A stretch of DNA of 64,000 bases from Varroa destructor (lineage: Eukaryota; Arthropoda; Arachnida; Mesostigmata; Varroidae): contig NW_019211459.1 of the NCBI RefSeq assembly GCF_002443255.2, positions 23,342,330-23,406,329 of the forward strand. Direction: 5' to 3'. A model generated the notes under the pieces. It was not told the origin of the DNA. It did no database searches and saw only the letters and a program-made list of their open reading frames with translations. The translations under genes were made by a program, and so were the position numbers. Below, one piece after another: positions 22,023-34,070 of this stretch; within the stretch, counting starts at the first letter, position 1, and each line of letters begins with the position of its first letter.

Positions 22023-24776
22023 CATGCAACAGACACAGGCGCAGTGCGATGCATGGCAATAACCTAGTATTTAAAACGCTTCCCCTGTTGTAAGACAACA
22101 GGCCGACATGGAGAATTGAGGGGGGATCCCAAGGAAAAACAGAAGGACCGTAACATTAGACAAGAGACATCGTCGAGCGGTCTATTCGAGAAGAAAGCGC
22201 CACCGCCGCGGCGCCTCTACGCAAAGCTGGCAAGCGCTACAAAAAGGAGATAATTTACATACAAATTATGAAGCAGAGTTCAATAGCACTGAGAAAGCTA
22301 CGTCATAGAGAGTGGAATCCGAGAGAGTCTAAGAGATGGAGAGGGACGGAGAAAAAATAGAAACGATGGCGTTCAGCGCATGGCCTTCTTCCGGCATCAG
22401 GCAGATGGCGGACTCAACAAGATCTGGGAACTGCACATAGTATTTTGCGTAAAAACGGGGTCAAAGCAGGGGTAACGTGGGGAAATAAGTGGAGAATACC
22501 AAGACAATACTGTGAGGAAAATGGACCGAGTGTATAGAAATTGAGAACGTCGACGATCGCCAAGGTTATTTGATAGGACGTAAGCTTGCTGAATTGTTTT
22601 TACTGCGGCGATTCGGGCTAACGCCATGGCTGGACAAAGGTTTCGAAGCAAATATGCAGTTCAAAGTCTGCACAAAAAGCCCTTTCCTTCTTAATTAGAT
22701 TATACATTTTAATAGCATTCTCTGTATGTCAACCATTATTAACATCTAGTTACTTTTTGTGTTGTTCAGCGATGTTGCAGTATTGAATGATTGGCAGTTG
22801 TAAAAATTTCAGAAATTTGTAGAGCTTTACGTATGGTCCATTGAATATCAGTTAGGCGTTAGAGCGACAATCTGCATAATCCTTTAGATCGTGAAATTGT
22901 GATACGTTAACCCCCCTCTACCCCGAAGCTTCTATCGACCCAGTTGGTCTCTCCCGGTTCCAGTTCTATGATAAAAAAAGCTCGATGGCCGACTCCATCC
23001 TTTCTGACAGACGATGATGACGTGGATTCTATATGTCCATCTCGGCCTATTGTCATGGAGATTGTAGCCGTATCGAGACACACAAGCCTGCCCTCTTCAA
23101 TAGCCTCAACTATGCTAGAACAACTGCTCCATATTCAAGCATATATAATAGTAATACTTATATATAGTAGTAGCATCGGCGCTTTTCGCCAGCATCTGTC
23201 CTACCTTCATTGCTTGGAGTCAAAGGCAACTCAAAAACTACTCGCTCAGGCACTCATCGAGACGTCGACGACATAGCGAGATTGTGGCAGGAGGGTATGG
23301 AAGCTTTTGCTAAGGGGCAGACATTCTGCAGCAGCCTTCAACAGCCTGCGATCGGCCTGCGCATATAACAGCAAAGCAGTATGGCGTACCGGTAGTATAT
23401 GGCGAAGAAGGCGAATGCTGGTCCATAGTGATGGATACAACGAGGCTGAACGAAAGAGTATGCAGGCACCGCAAACACGTGAAGCGTGTACCGGTCATAC
23501 ATAGAGACCTATTGCCCGCGTAGACATTACGCTTCCGGCCTGCTTTTCGTTCAGAGACTGGTTCACATAGTATAAACACACTCTTACCAAAGAATCTTGG
23601 CTGAGATAGCGAGGAAGGAACGGGGGGGGGGAAGGGGGTCCGTCCATGAGTCTTTGCTTCCTACACGAGGCTACACCGCACGACCAGTGTACGCGAGGGA
23701 CCGAATCAAGTGCCGTCACCCAGCAGAAAGAGCACAGCCATGCTGCTCCATCGCCTTTTTCCCTTTCGTATGCATGTCAAAGGATTCCTTACACTTAAGC
23801 TTTTGCCTACATGTCTCGCCCGCTGCCTTTTCTGCATTTACCATCAAACATAGATTGGGGATCGAGCAGGCCAAGTAAGCTCGGTCGGCTACCGAAAGGT
23901 TTGCTCAGAAGTCACGAGAAAACTGCTGCACGAGTGTTTGAGTGTAGAGAAAATGACCCCGCTCGAGTGTATTGGACTTCCTGGAGGTGGCCATTGGACG
24001 CACCACCGAAGGCCGACTGGACCGGCTACAAGTCGCGTGCCGACGCCACAAGCTTGAACTAGCGCTTCGATTTATATAGAGTACTCCACAGGCAGTAGCA
24101 GCAACTGATGAAGCCGCGCCAACGACGTTCGCTGGCTGTGCCGTCCGACCCCGATCCTTGAATATCTGGGGTATTCGTCTGTGTAAATGTAAATGTCTGG
24201 GGTTATTTCGACTTCCGGCAATGTAAGGGCCAAACGGGGTACTAAGCTACTCAGAGCTGAAGACACGATTCTAACGACGAAACTTAACGGATTGCCGGCT
24301 AGATCGAGTAGCTAGGCTATCTAGCAGTATATCGATGCACCCTGCTTTCAGAAACATTACGCAGATCATACTTTAGCATTTTCTTGCCGTTTTCCCTGAG
24401 AACAAACTGTGCTTGTTCGTCCTTTATCTAGGACACGCTTGTTATTCTAGCGGCGGGATTGCGAGGCAAAACATAGAAATTAAAGCGAATCAGTTAAGAA
24501 CAGTTAGTTTGTGCAAAGCAGCTGGAAGTAGAAAATTCTTTGTAATCGTGTAAGAAGGAGAACGTCCAGTCAGGTAACCATTGCTAACAACGTTGTCCAA
24601 GTAACACCCTTGATATATATCTTGTTAACGTCGTTATGCTTTGGCATGTTTATCTGCCATATTGGCAGTAATTCTCCTTCTCAATAAGTTTCCAAGGCAG
24701 GACTTGCCGTTTCCGGAAAATTTTGCCCGGATGAACGCTTGAAGAGAGAAAGCGAAAACGGAAATGTATTGGAGTT
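21035..24776. other. No supported gene
   Basis: Mixed DNA with a long TA tract at 21984-22017 and a G10 run at 23622-23631. GC-rich parts at 21500-22400 and 22930-24270 carry overlapping short frames on both strands; bases 22690-22920 are AT-rich. No tRNA-like or transposon-like unit was seen. Confidence 0.4.
21984..22017. repeat. (AT)17 microsatellite
   Basis: Longest uninterrupted alternating AT tract in the window. Confidence 0.95.
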
Positions 24777-24827
24777 ATTTCTCTCTCTTTCCCTCTCCCT
24801 ACCTCCCTCTCTCTCTCTCTCTCTCTC
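24777..24827. repeat. (CT)n microsatellite
   Basis: Imperfect CTCTCTCTTTCCCTCTCCC followed by about ten uninterrupted CT units. Confidence 0.9.
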
Positions 24828-26151
24828 GCACGTTGTTAGCCGCTTCTCGTTGCGAATGGCTGTGCCTCGTCATCAACTGGTGCCTATCGCACTAGTGCCT
24901 TTAACTCGACAGCGGTTGAGCGCACGTCTCTTCCAGGACGTGGATCGAAGAAAAGTCGTGTCCTTTTTGCACACATTCACCACTACCATACACGTACCCT
25001 CAAGCAGGCAGTCACTCACACAATCATGCGCCAACAGCAAGCGGCGATACCAACAGCAAATTGTGTATACGACAAACATGGACGCACGAACGCAGGCGTT
25101 GTTTTTAGCATGAGCTTCCGCTGCACGATTTCGAACGCGACCGCAAAGTCAACATCAGCCGGATCAGCGTCTCCTCTTCCACCAACGCTGGAGAGCTGTG
25201 ATCCAAGCGATCACAGCATCATAAATATTAATAGCCATAGCAAGACACGCGACTTGTCGCCAGACTCAGGCGTGCTCCGACAGGCAACAGCCGTATGCGT
25301 GCGCATCTTGCTGTTTTGATTCGTTGTTTATTTGGGCCATCGCCGCTCCCCTAGCACGCCTGAGCGCCAGTAAGACGACGGCCATTGCCATGAGCAGCGC
25401 TGAGGAAAGTGTATCGGATTGAACGCGAACAAAGCTCAGGGTCGGCCAGTCGACGCGCTCAAGTCAATGAACGGTTCTCGAAGCTGAAAGGTGTTGTCGA
25501 TGTTCTTGTGGAGATTTTTTTCTTTTGCCGCCCTTACTGTTCACAGTGAATGAATGACATGAAGATGGTGAGAACGGATGAAAAATGAGCAGCAACGTCT
25601 GCTGTTCCACTATCTTTCTCTACCTACTGCCTATCCTATCAATGTTAAACGAGTGCAATTAGATGACTGGTGCATGCCCGTTCGTATGCACGAATCGCAG
25701 TTTTGGAACAGCATTCATTGAGCTGAAATCTTTTGTGACGCAGGCAGCAGCTGCGCCACCGTACCTGTAATGGACATCACTAATGAACAGAATGAAAATG
25801 ATAAATACCTAAAATGAGATATTTCAAGGCTCCTATTTTCATGTTTTTCGCCGGGTCTTTATCAGGTCGTTGACTGTGCTATGAGTCAAAATGATGATAT
25901 TGATCTATGATTACCATGCTCATTGTGTTGCTTACCTGTAATTAGTGTATAATTCTTATGATAAGACGTGATATGACAACAGCACAAGAAAAAAGCGTCA
26001 CAAATTTTCATATGAGAATATAGAATATCAAATGCCTAAACCATTTTTACGCTAATTGACCAAGCATAGAGCGGCTTTCAAATAAATAAATACAACGTTT
26101 CTCCCTCTATCAATTCAGTGGTCGTTACTCGTCCTTTTTTGTTGAGCTGCT
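24828..26151. other. No supported gene
   Basis: GC-rich to about 25500, then AT-rich. Short plus frames at 24739-25319 have no recognisable product. A perfect hairpin at 25195-25217 is listed separately. Confidence 0.45.
25195..25217. other. Perfect 9-bp stem-loop
   Basis: GCTGTGATC and GATCACAGC pair perfectly around the loop CAAGC. Significance unknown. Confidence 0.6.
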
Positions 26152-26191
26152 CCTCGAACTCCGGTTCGAGGTGTGGCTGCTAATGCAGCCA
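26152..26191. other. Two adjacent small hairpins
   Basis: CCTCGAAC (26152-26159) pairs with GTTCGAGG (26164-26171) around TCCG. Two bases later TGGCTGC (26174-26180) pairs with GCAGCCA (26185-26191) around TAAT. GGTTCGAGG also resembles a tRNA T arm, but no matching A box is present. Confidence 0.6.
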
Positions 26192-26565
26192 TATGTTTGA
26201 GATGCTTTATTTTGAAGCGTTGAGTTGCCGCTGATCCTGGTCGGCGTCCGTCTGCACTGAGGAGTTAGCTAAGTCTAAAATCCTTGATGTGCTGCTCAAA
26301 CGCATTACTGCTACCACTGCTCACGTCTTCTGCCGTCACCTCGGCCTCTTGCGACTCGGTCGACTGCTGCGGTCACCTGTCAAGCAGGCTTAGTATCCAC
26401 TAGGGACAACGGATCAGGGGGCAGAAGTCGCCCCTCCTTCACGCTGCTCCCCCTACAAGATCTCCTTACTTGCAGACATCTCTCTTCCTATTTTTTCTCC
26501 CTTTCTCGCGATTTTTTCTTTCGATTGCGATGCTGTGAAGTGGCTGACCCCAATAGGAGACCATG

Positions 26566-26580
26566 CCCCCCCCCCCCCCC
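26566..26580. repeat. C15 homopolymer
   Basis: Fifteen consecutive C. Confidence 0.9.
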
Positions 26581-28908
26581 TGTGTACAGTGTGCGATGCG
26601 AGATGAACGGTTTCAACTCCGCAATCATTTGGCAGCTCGATACGGCCGATAGGTCGTTGCCGAAACCAACACGTTATTATCGTCTGATACCTTCTCACGG
26701 CGGCAAGGGAAATTGCGCCATTTTGACGGGTTCAAAGAAAAAGGCTGGTGAATGGCCCCCATTCAGCAATCAATGAAAGCAAATATACTGGATTTTCGAG
26801 TGAATAAAAACTATAAACTATACGGGTAGAAAACAACTTGCCTGAGGTTTAACTGGAATTAGTTTTAATCTGCAAAACAATAACAGGACAGTTCTTTTTC
26901 TCGGAACTTGACATCTGCCACGCAGAGCAGGGTTATCTGTGACCACGATTCTTACCAGTCATCGTACGCTTCGATTTTGGCAGATGCTCTTTCGCCCATC
27001 GCTTAAGAGGATAGGGAAAGAGCAGCAGTTTCCGAATTTAAAGAGCAAGGACTCTGTGCTGACGCAGGGATTGGCCACGAAAGTAAGAGGCTAAGCAACG
27101 CCATTGTAAATTCCAATAACGTACCTTAACGTGAAGGCTAAAAATTGGGGACACGATGTAGACAAGGCGGAGAGTACATCCGAAAGCGAAAATGCGCCGA
27201 GGTGATGGTTAAGGTATGGCCTGCTTTCACCTGTATTTTGGATGAGCCGCAAACTCTAGATGTTCTCACCTAAGTGATGGGTCGCCAATCAACCGTTACG
27301 TGATGTATGCTAGACCACAGGTCAGCAGTACATGTAGTACAAAAAGTTCTTGCAGAACTTTTTAATGTAGGAAATTAAACTTTACCAACCAGTATTGGTA
27401 CAAACGTCTTCTCTACAAGTAAAGCATGCTCTGCCTTTCTGAAAAATCACAAGTGATGTGGCCAGTAGCTGTTAATCGCAACTGTTCTTCGAAAGACATT
27501 CTATATACACTGTATTATATACACTATTTGCCTATGAACCTTGCTAACTTTGTCCAGAATTGATATACATATGCTGATACACCTGATGGGTTGTGGTTGC
27601 TCGCCCCCAATGACCCCCTTTAGCCTTTTTTCAAGTTGTCCCGACGAAGGCCAGAATCTCAGTGTTCAAGCAGATGAGAATAAAGGGCCAAGCAAAACCA
27701 GGAATGGGTACAGAAAGCCCGTCAGGGCGAATAACTCGGGAGTTCGGGGACAAACGTAAGAGAAAAAGGTAGCGGTACTTAAGAAGCCAATCATGATGGA
27801 TTTTGTTATATACTAACAATAGCAGTCCCTTCGGACTCTCGCCGTTTGCCCGACCCGTTCCCTCCTGACAAGGTGGCAAGAGGAGCTCGTCTCCAGCAGT
27901 CTGACAGCCAGTCAATGCTGTAAACGTTGAAGGAAAAGTAAAAGACGAAGCTCCGGTCCCAACGGAATCGCCACTTGAAGAAAAGACAAAGGTGACCTGT
28001 CACGCAGACCTGCCACAGAGAAGAGCAGATGAGTGTCCAGCGGTGCCAAACACTTCGCAAAGCCAACCCAACTGAACGAGAGTTACTGCGAATGCAGATC
28101 AGCTGATTTTGACAAGAGGGGGGCATCCACTACCACCTAGATGAGCCTTTTACTCAGTGACTACTGCCACTTTCCTAGAATACTCTCCATCAGAAGGTTT
28201 ACCTATGTTGGTCAACATTTCTAGACAAAGTTGTACCAAACGAACAAAACGTATAAAAAAAAAAAGAGAGCCTACAGTGTTTCCTTACATCCATTAGAAA
28301 TCCGTCTCATAAAAACCTATCCTGAGCTTTTTCTCAAAACAAGATAGCATTAGACGGGTCAACATACTAATTTCGGTAGCACATAAATGTCGCCCTTTGT
28401 CCCGTCTTTTTTGTTTACTCAATGTTCTCCCATTGTTTAATTAAAACTGGAATTCTGGTCCGAAAACTGCGTAACTGAATGAGCGTCGAGATGGAAGAAT
28501 AATAACCACAGCAGTGGCATTAGTATCAGCAACATCAGTTGCATCGGACTTTTCCATCAGCCAATCGGGCCTCCCTCTCTCTTTCTCTTCCTTTAGCTTT
28601 CGCTAGGCTGAGCCCATGTTTCTCTCTGTCATACAAATGTACGCACAGACGGTCTCCTGATCAGGCTCCTTACGCACTCACTGGCTAGCTCACCACCGGA
28701 AGAACGGCAGGATAATGCACCTACGAGCTGCTGCTCCTACTGCGTGCTATCATAATCCAGTGAGAAAAGTGGGTTAACTTCTTGATGCACTGCCAAGCTT
28801 TACGTATATCTGCACAACATACGTTTGCTTGTTCATTCTTTGCATGAACAGCGCCATCCGCGCTCGTGGCAATGGTTGAACAGCTATCACCGACAAGAAC
28901 CATCACTG
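26581..28908. other. No supported gene
   Basis: Mixed sequence. Minus frames at 27631-27915 and 27806-28126 have no recognisable product. AT-rich around 27340-27560 and 28200-28480. Confidence 0.4.
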
Positions 28909-29181
28909 TTAGACTACCGCGGTACTACGGCGTTCAACAGAGCCATCATCCTTGAAAGGAGATCGTTGCACAGAAACAGTGAAGAAAGCAGTAAAGGCGG
29001 GTCGCTTGTTCTCCTTCGCATCCTCCTGAGCCTGTGACAGAAGCACGCACTGTTCGACAGGAGAACACTGACCCATTGCGATGAGGAGGACAGCAGGGCA
29101 TCCGGACAGTGTGGGCAGGGCTTGTTGTGGCGGTGCTCCACAATACCCCAGCAGCACCAGCACGAGTACGAATAACCACCC
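28909..29181 (-). CDS. Candidate secreted, partially clip-like segment
   Basis: Minus strand. An acceptor-like GACATTGTTCAG (AG at 29183-29182) is followed by a frame starting GWLFVLVLVLLGYCGAPPQQ, a hydrophobic signal-like run. It continues with SGCPAVLLIAMGQCSPVEQC and VLLSQ. The spacing Cys-x10-Cys-x5-Cys followed by Leu-Leu recalls the first three cysteines of arthropod clip domains (often Cys-x8-9-Gly-x-Cys-x5-Cys-Pro-x-Leu). The rest of the clip pattern (later Cys-Cys pair) and any protease domain are absent, and the first spacer is unusually hydrophobic. The frame ends at TAA in 28909-28911. All three minus frames are open here, so this may be coincidence. Confidence 0.22.
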   Translation of the reverse strand, partial: GWLFVLVLVLLGYCGAPPQQALPTLSGCPAVLLIAMGQCSPVEQCVLLSQAQEDAKENKRPAFTAFFTVSVQRSPFKDDGSVERRSTAVV

Positions 29182-32162
29182 CTGAACAATGTCGCCAGCC
29201 GTCCGTTGTGATCGCTGTCGATGGCTATGTGTAATAGACAAAATAGAAAGAGCCAAAGAAGCGAACCCATAGAAAGTTAGGGTCAATAGAGCTCATCGTT
29301 TGAGAAGGTGAAGGAAAAGATCGCAACCGATCAGAATAAACAGGAGACAGAACGATACGGGGTTACTATGTGCGGGTATCTTCCATCACTATATCTCCAT
29401 CACTGGTAAGCTTCTAGGGCTGAGTAACGGCCTAGTCCCGGTTACCTAGCTACTGTCGCTGCTCATACAATCCGAAGTTTTTGGTATTTCCTTTCTATCG
29501 TGTAAGTGGGAACCACGATACACCGCCATGCGTCATCGCTGACTGTTTGGTGCATCCTGCATTGATCAAAATCTTTGTATTTCTTCAGGGTTTTCGTATA
29601 TCATCAACATAGCTAATGTCATAGTTCATTAGGAAGCAAAAATCACCTGATAGTTTAAGTCTCTTCACTTAATTCTTTCAACTTATATATAGTTAACAAA
29701 AAGAATAAAATGGTTCGAAGTTGTAATGCACGCAATAGGAAACATTCGTATTATAAGGTTGCATGTTTGAATAGTAAGCTTTTCGTTTCGTAGTTATTTA
29801 ATGATCTTATTAATAATACATATTTCATATATGATTTAGCTTAGTAAAGTAGTTGCAATCTGTGCAATTCGGGTTATGCCAGTTGCGTTTTAAACAAGAA
29901 CACTACGTCTATAAAGGTCTTTACAGGTCGCTCATTTAAGAAAGAAGTGTACTTAATCTCGTTGTTTGAACCTGGCACCTGGTAGATACTTAAGCTCTAT
30001 TTGCCGTAATAAGGCCGAACACTGGCATAAATAACATTCGTCGCAAAGCTGAATATCTCGTTAGAACCTTAAGACGGTGCAACCTGTGGGGTTGATTATG
30101 ACCCAGGCCGTACTTAAGCGCTGAAGACGTTTTTGTCGCAACTGTGTGCGTCTTTTCATGGCTTTCCTTGGTAAAGAGGAGTTTTTCATCGCCCTGCTTG
30201 CCTTGTAGATAACTAGCGGCCGCTGGTGTTTTCAAGTTGCGCCGTTAGGGGCGCGTCTGTCACAGATGAGATCCCCTGCTTTGCTAAGGGTATACGGCCC
30301 GGATATGAGAAGCTTTAGATGCGAAAAGCCGAGTCGAATAATGGGCCAGTGCCAGGAAGCGTCTGGTATTGTGAAGCCGAGAATACACCGAAGCCTTGAG
30401 GAACCCGGACCATACGCTGAATCCCCAGACGATTCAAGATGTTGCGAATTATCAAGTAAATGTAAACCTCTGCTGTATGGACGACTGCAACGACGGCCAC
30501 GTGTTGTAATACACCGCTGTGTTTGAAAGCCCGACCGACCACTTCTTTATGGCAAGTGCAATTTTCCCGCGTTCTCAATATTTCTCTTACGCTTTCTCGC
30601 GCATGCGCTTTTTCATTCTGACGCGACTTCAGCCCGTCGAGGTCGCACGGAAGTCTCTTGACTGTGCGACCTGCGAAAGCAATGAGAGTTGTAGCGTTAA
30701 TCATAGTGTTAGTATGATACAGGTTGGGATGACTGGCGAGGGCAAACAATCATCAGATCGAATGGCACGATCTGTTACATCTATGGCGGTGTAACGGTGA
30801 CTAACGGTAACGGCAACGGTGCAGGGTGCAATTAAAACACAAAGTCTTCGTGTGAACCTTGAAGGCAGTAAAGGCAAGTGCCACACGTTGCGCTTTCATG
30901 AGGTGCTAATAAAGGACTTATCCAGCCCCTAGCTAGCGGCGACGCCAGCACTCCCTACCTTATGGAAGGAGATCAATGGAAATAGTTTTCAGCGCAATTT
31001 TTTTCTTTAACAGGATTTTACGTGAAAACAATCGTATATTCTTGCCGTAGCTTGAATTTTTATTTACACGCTACAAATTTCGTAGCACAAAAAGCACAGT
31101 CTACGCATGCTGCTATATGGCCTCCCTAATGAACTCTGCGCCAAACAATAGCTTTTAATGACGACCACAACGAGGCACAAATGATTTGAAAGACTTCATC
31201 TCGCCGTCTATGCATGCATTATCTTGGTAAATTTTAACACATCCGGGTAGGACAGGTGTCTCTGCGTTAACTGATGTTCAAATCGTCGCGGTGGTATGGT
31301 AACCGTCCAACAAATAGTATGGCCTATATTTAAAAGCCTTGAAAAAATAGTAGCGTACCAATGATAGCGTACGATTACACGAACGCAAATTATGAAAGAG
31401 CTAGCGGTAAAGGGGAGAACAAACATAGGAACAGGAAAAGGAAAATTGCTTTTGTTCAATCTCCGAGCAATTTCTATTCAGAAGCGCGTGCTCACAATAT
31501 GTAAACGCGAATTCATGACCGCTCAATTGTCATTCGCATGATCTGATCTGGCGGAACCCAGCGTTTCTCGTTTTTAACTTTGTCGCTGTTTCCTGTTTCC
31601 GTATCCCGCATATATGGGACGACGTTATGAAGACGCTCTACTTCTTTTATAGCACACAAAAGAATCACTATTATTTTCCTTCAATGAGGTGGGAACAATT
31701 CGAACTTCGATTAATTAGATGTATGCATTTCAAACAAACTTCGGCCTTTAGGGGCAACTTACTGTATACGTCATCAGAACCCTCAAAAAGGCAAAAAATC
31801 GATTACAAGGCAATATATAAGTCAGAAGAGAGTTCCGTGCTTTCAAGATATTATTGTTTGTGTGTTATGGTATCTATTTTAGCCGGACCAATCAAACGTT
31901 TATTTATTAGTGAAATGATTTTGGCATACCTTGTCTTCACTTGTGAAATGCGTTAACGAAGAGAATTAAAAACAAAAATATCACACCTGTAAAGTCGTGC
32001 AAGGTTAGCATAAAATCAAGCTAAGGTAAAGCTAGGAAATAGACTTCTACTTAATAAGACGAAATTTCATTATATAACGCGTAATATCGAAACGTCATTT
32101 ACATGTGAAACTACCGGTTTTTTTTTCGCTGCTAGACTTAACGTAGAGCATGCATAGCCCTA
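29182..32162. other. No supported gene
   Basis: AT-rich at 29560-29960 and 31000-32100. A tandem AACGGT-type array lies at 30792-30820. A minus-strand GGTTCAAAC at about 29967 has a poor A-box partner. A 109-codon plus frame at 31627-31956 has no recognisable product. Confidence 0.4.
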
Positions 32163-32207
32163 TAACAGCAGCGGCATCGACAACAACAGCAGCAACAACA
32201 ACCACAG
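32163..32207. repeat. Imperfect CAG/CAA trinucleotide repeat
   Basis: Mixed CAG, CGG, CAT and CAA units. It continues in spirit near 32600, where CTG units appear on the plus strand. Confidence 0.65.
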
Positions 32208-32555
32208 GAGTCTGATTAGTGTCGTTTAAGATTACTGTAAATAACATTGCCTCGATCAACTTCTTATTCGGGGAAAGGAACTTTAACAATTGAGGCTATC
32301 GAGTTGTAATAAGCCCGGAGGCCACCAGTGGGGTATGTACCTCTAGACAAAAAAAACGCAATTAATGTAAAGACATGCGCGAGGTTGAAACCGAGCATAG
32401 TCGAGAGTCGCCTCTGTTGCTACCCCACTGCTGCAGCTATCACTCCTAAGCCTCATCAAGCTATTGTACTATGCCAGGCCTTAAACTCAGGCAGGACTAC
32501 ATTAAAGACAGGTATGGAACAGAGACCGCATAGCGTCGATGTCACGTGGACGCAG
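32208..32555. other. No gene seen
   Basis: A short plus frame at 32328-32642 has no recognisable product. Confidence 0.4.
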
Positions 32556-33080
32556 CTAAATGGGCATGGAGGGGCTTATGGGGCGCAAGACGTGATAAAA
32601 CACTGCTGCTGCTGTCGTTGTAGGCGTTGCAGACTTCTGTGAGTGATACGAGCTAGCCGCTACGGACACGACTGTCAACGTGAACACCCACAAAGGTATT
32701 GCTTCATGTGTATCGCTATAATATAGATACTCGCATGCAATACATAGAGGAGTTCTGCCACGAACGCGAACGTCCGGCGTCTGGCCTGTTGTCCGCTTGT
32801 CAGTAAGCTTTCGAGCCCAGTGAGACAAACCAAGGAGTGGGCGATTGCGAAAAATAAAGGAAAGATCACCGAGAAGTGGAAAAAGCAGAAGATTGGAAGA
32901 CCCGCGACAGAGAACCCACAGGGTAGAAGGGAGGAGATGGAACAAGCTCAGAGGAAGAACGAACAAAAATGTGACAGCGATTAAGATTGCGATGATCGCG
33001 TTGCCGACCGCTCCAAGGAAGACATTTGGACTCCGAGCAACGTTTGCGGCGTACCATCGAGGTGGTTGAAATTTTAACAA
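32556..33080 (-). CDS. Hypothetical ORF with membrane-like segments, doubtful
   Basis: A 174-codon minus frame starting at a TTG. Residues about 20-60 are strongly hydrophobic (GAVGNAIIAILIAVTFLFVL, then PLSLFHLLPSTLWVL), like one or two membrane spans, and the rest is mixed. No domain is recognised. The same DNA is open in a plus frame and, further right, in a second minus frame (32866-33282), so which strand codes, if either, is undecided. About one such ORF is expected by chance in the window. Confidence 0.18.
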   Translation of the reverse strand: MLKFQPPRWYAANVARSPNVFLGAVGNAIIAILIAVTFLFVLPLSLFHLLPSTLWVLCRGSSNLLLFPLLGDLSFIFRNRPLLGLSHWARKLTDKRTTGQTPDVRVRGRTPLCIACEYLYYSDTHEAIPLWVFTLTVVSVAASSYHSQKSATPTTTAAAVFYHVLRPISPSMPI

Positions 33081-33316
33081 CGACAGACCCGATCTTCTTT
33101 GAATTCGTTCGCCTGTACGCTGGAGAGATCATGAAGTCCGAGGTAGTTCTTGCTGAGGTAGAGCTCTGGGTCGGTGTTGCGCGACTAACATGAAACATCG
33201 AAGAAAATCGCATAAGGATTACTAAAAGAAAGTCCGCTTTTGGAAACGCCGGTGACAGCGGAGACATCGTCGGCAACCTCAATGTTCAAACTGACGAGGG
33301 AGGGAAGGGGCGTTGA
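32996..33316 (+). pseudogene. Open plus segment interrupted by one TGA, possible decayed coding sequence
   Basis: One plus frame is open for 107 codons except for a TGA at 33191-33193. Before it the peptide contains EVVEILTTTDPIFFEFVRLY and after it NIEENRIRITKRKSAFGNAG. Text on both sides looks protein-like and stays in one frame, as in a lightly damaged exon. No homologue is recognised. Overlapping open minus frames make this tentative; a TGA skipped by splicing or simple chance are alternatives. Confidence 0.18.
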
Positions 33317-33784
33317 GTTCTCTGGATGCGTTCTAAGACACATTTCAGGCCCATCACCATATGCAGTCGGCTACAGCCTAACTTGGTGAGATCTTTCTCC
33401 ATTGAGTTTAGCCCATTGCTAATCGCGAGCAAGTGGCTATTTTCAAGAGTGCTAGATCTGTCGCTGTATGAGAAAATTCACACGTGCGATTCCGAGAACA
33501 ACGAACAAAACTGCGCCAAATGGAACAGTAAGAGTCTCTAACTTCAAGAAGGTGAATACCAGCTTACCGTTAGTGATAGCAGCAGTCTCTCGTAATAAAG
33601 TCGTGTGCCAATCATGCGAAGAGGTCAGAAGGGACTAGGAATTAAGGTACATTGCGATTCGTACGTTGACCTAAGTGAATGTGGCTACGTGTTCGCAAAA
33701 TGCAAAACTTAGCTTTCACCTGAGATCGTGCGGGAGACCGTGCGTATGTACGCCTTTTGGAAGACTGGCGGCAGTATATATTAC
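33317..33784. other. No gene seen
   Basis: A short plus frame (33326-33541) only, and no repeat. Confidence 0.4.
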
Positions 33785-33861
33785 ATATTTTCTTCTTAAT
33801 TTTCTTTGTTTTTCTTCCAGCTACCATGGTCTGCCATAATCGAGTGTATTTGCTCGATTAT
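33785..33861 (+). other. Strong acceptor-like tract, Kozak-like ATG and hairpin
   Basis: A pyrimidine tract ending TTTGTTTTTCTTCCAG (AG at 33819-33820) is followed after 5 bases by an ATG in the context ACCATGG (ATG at 33826). The frame runs 21 codons to a TAG near 33890, entering the SINE copy. TAATCGAG-type arms at 33836-33844 and 33853-33861 form a 9-bp stem with an 8-base loop. It is the best plus-strand acceptor-like site noticed, but no long exon follows. Confidence 0.35.
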
Positions 33862-33899
33862 TCTTGTATCAAGCCAAAAAGCGCGAAGTAGACAAACCT

Positions 33900-34070
33900 C
33901 TATATTTAGAGTTTTACGTCCCAAATCGCCGTTATGCGTTCTATAAGACGGATAGCTCCCAGCACGAAATGAAGTCTGCCTGTCCGTCTACGCTCGGATT
34001 TGAACCTACACCACAACGTATCCTTAAGATTAGTAGGCAAATACGTTATCCATTAAGCTATTACAAACCT
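33900..34070 (-). repeat. Full-length tRNA-derived SINE (copy A)
   Basis: Minus strand, read from about 34070. A-box TAGCTTAATGG (34060-34050), TTTGCCTACTAATC, then B-box GGTTCAAATCC (34006-33996). It continues with a tail beginning GCTGGGAG and ending GGGACGTAAAACTC near 33908. Between TAAT and the B box lie 22 bases, as expected for a class II (long variable arm) tRNA ancestor; the NCTAA anticodon loop is compatible with tRNA-Ser. About 80% of head positions match the copy at 45.9 kb, and the tails align too. The acceptor stem does not pair, so it is a repeat and not a functional tRNA. No clear target-site duplication was identified. Confidence 0.75.

Noticed and set aside
29960..30020. Minus-strand B-box-like GGTTCAAAC with AGAGCTTAAG as a SINE head
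   Set aside because: A-to-B spacing is too short and flanking words do not match the family.
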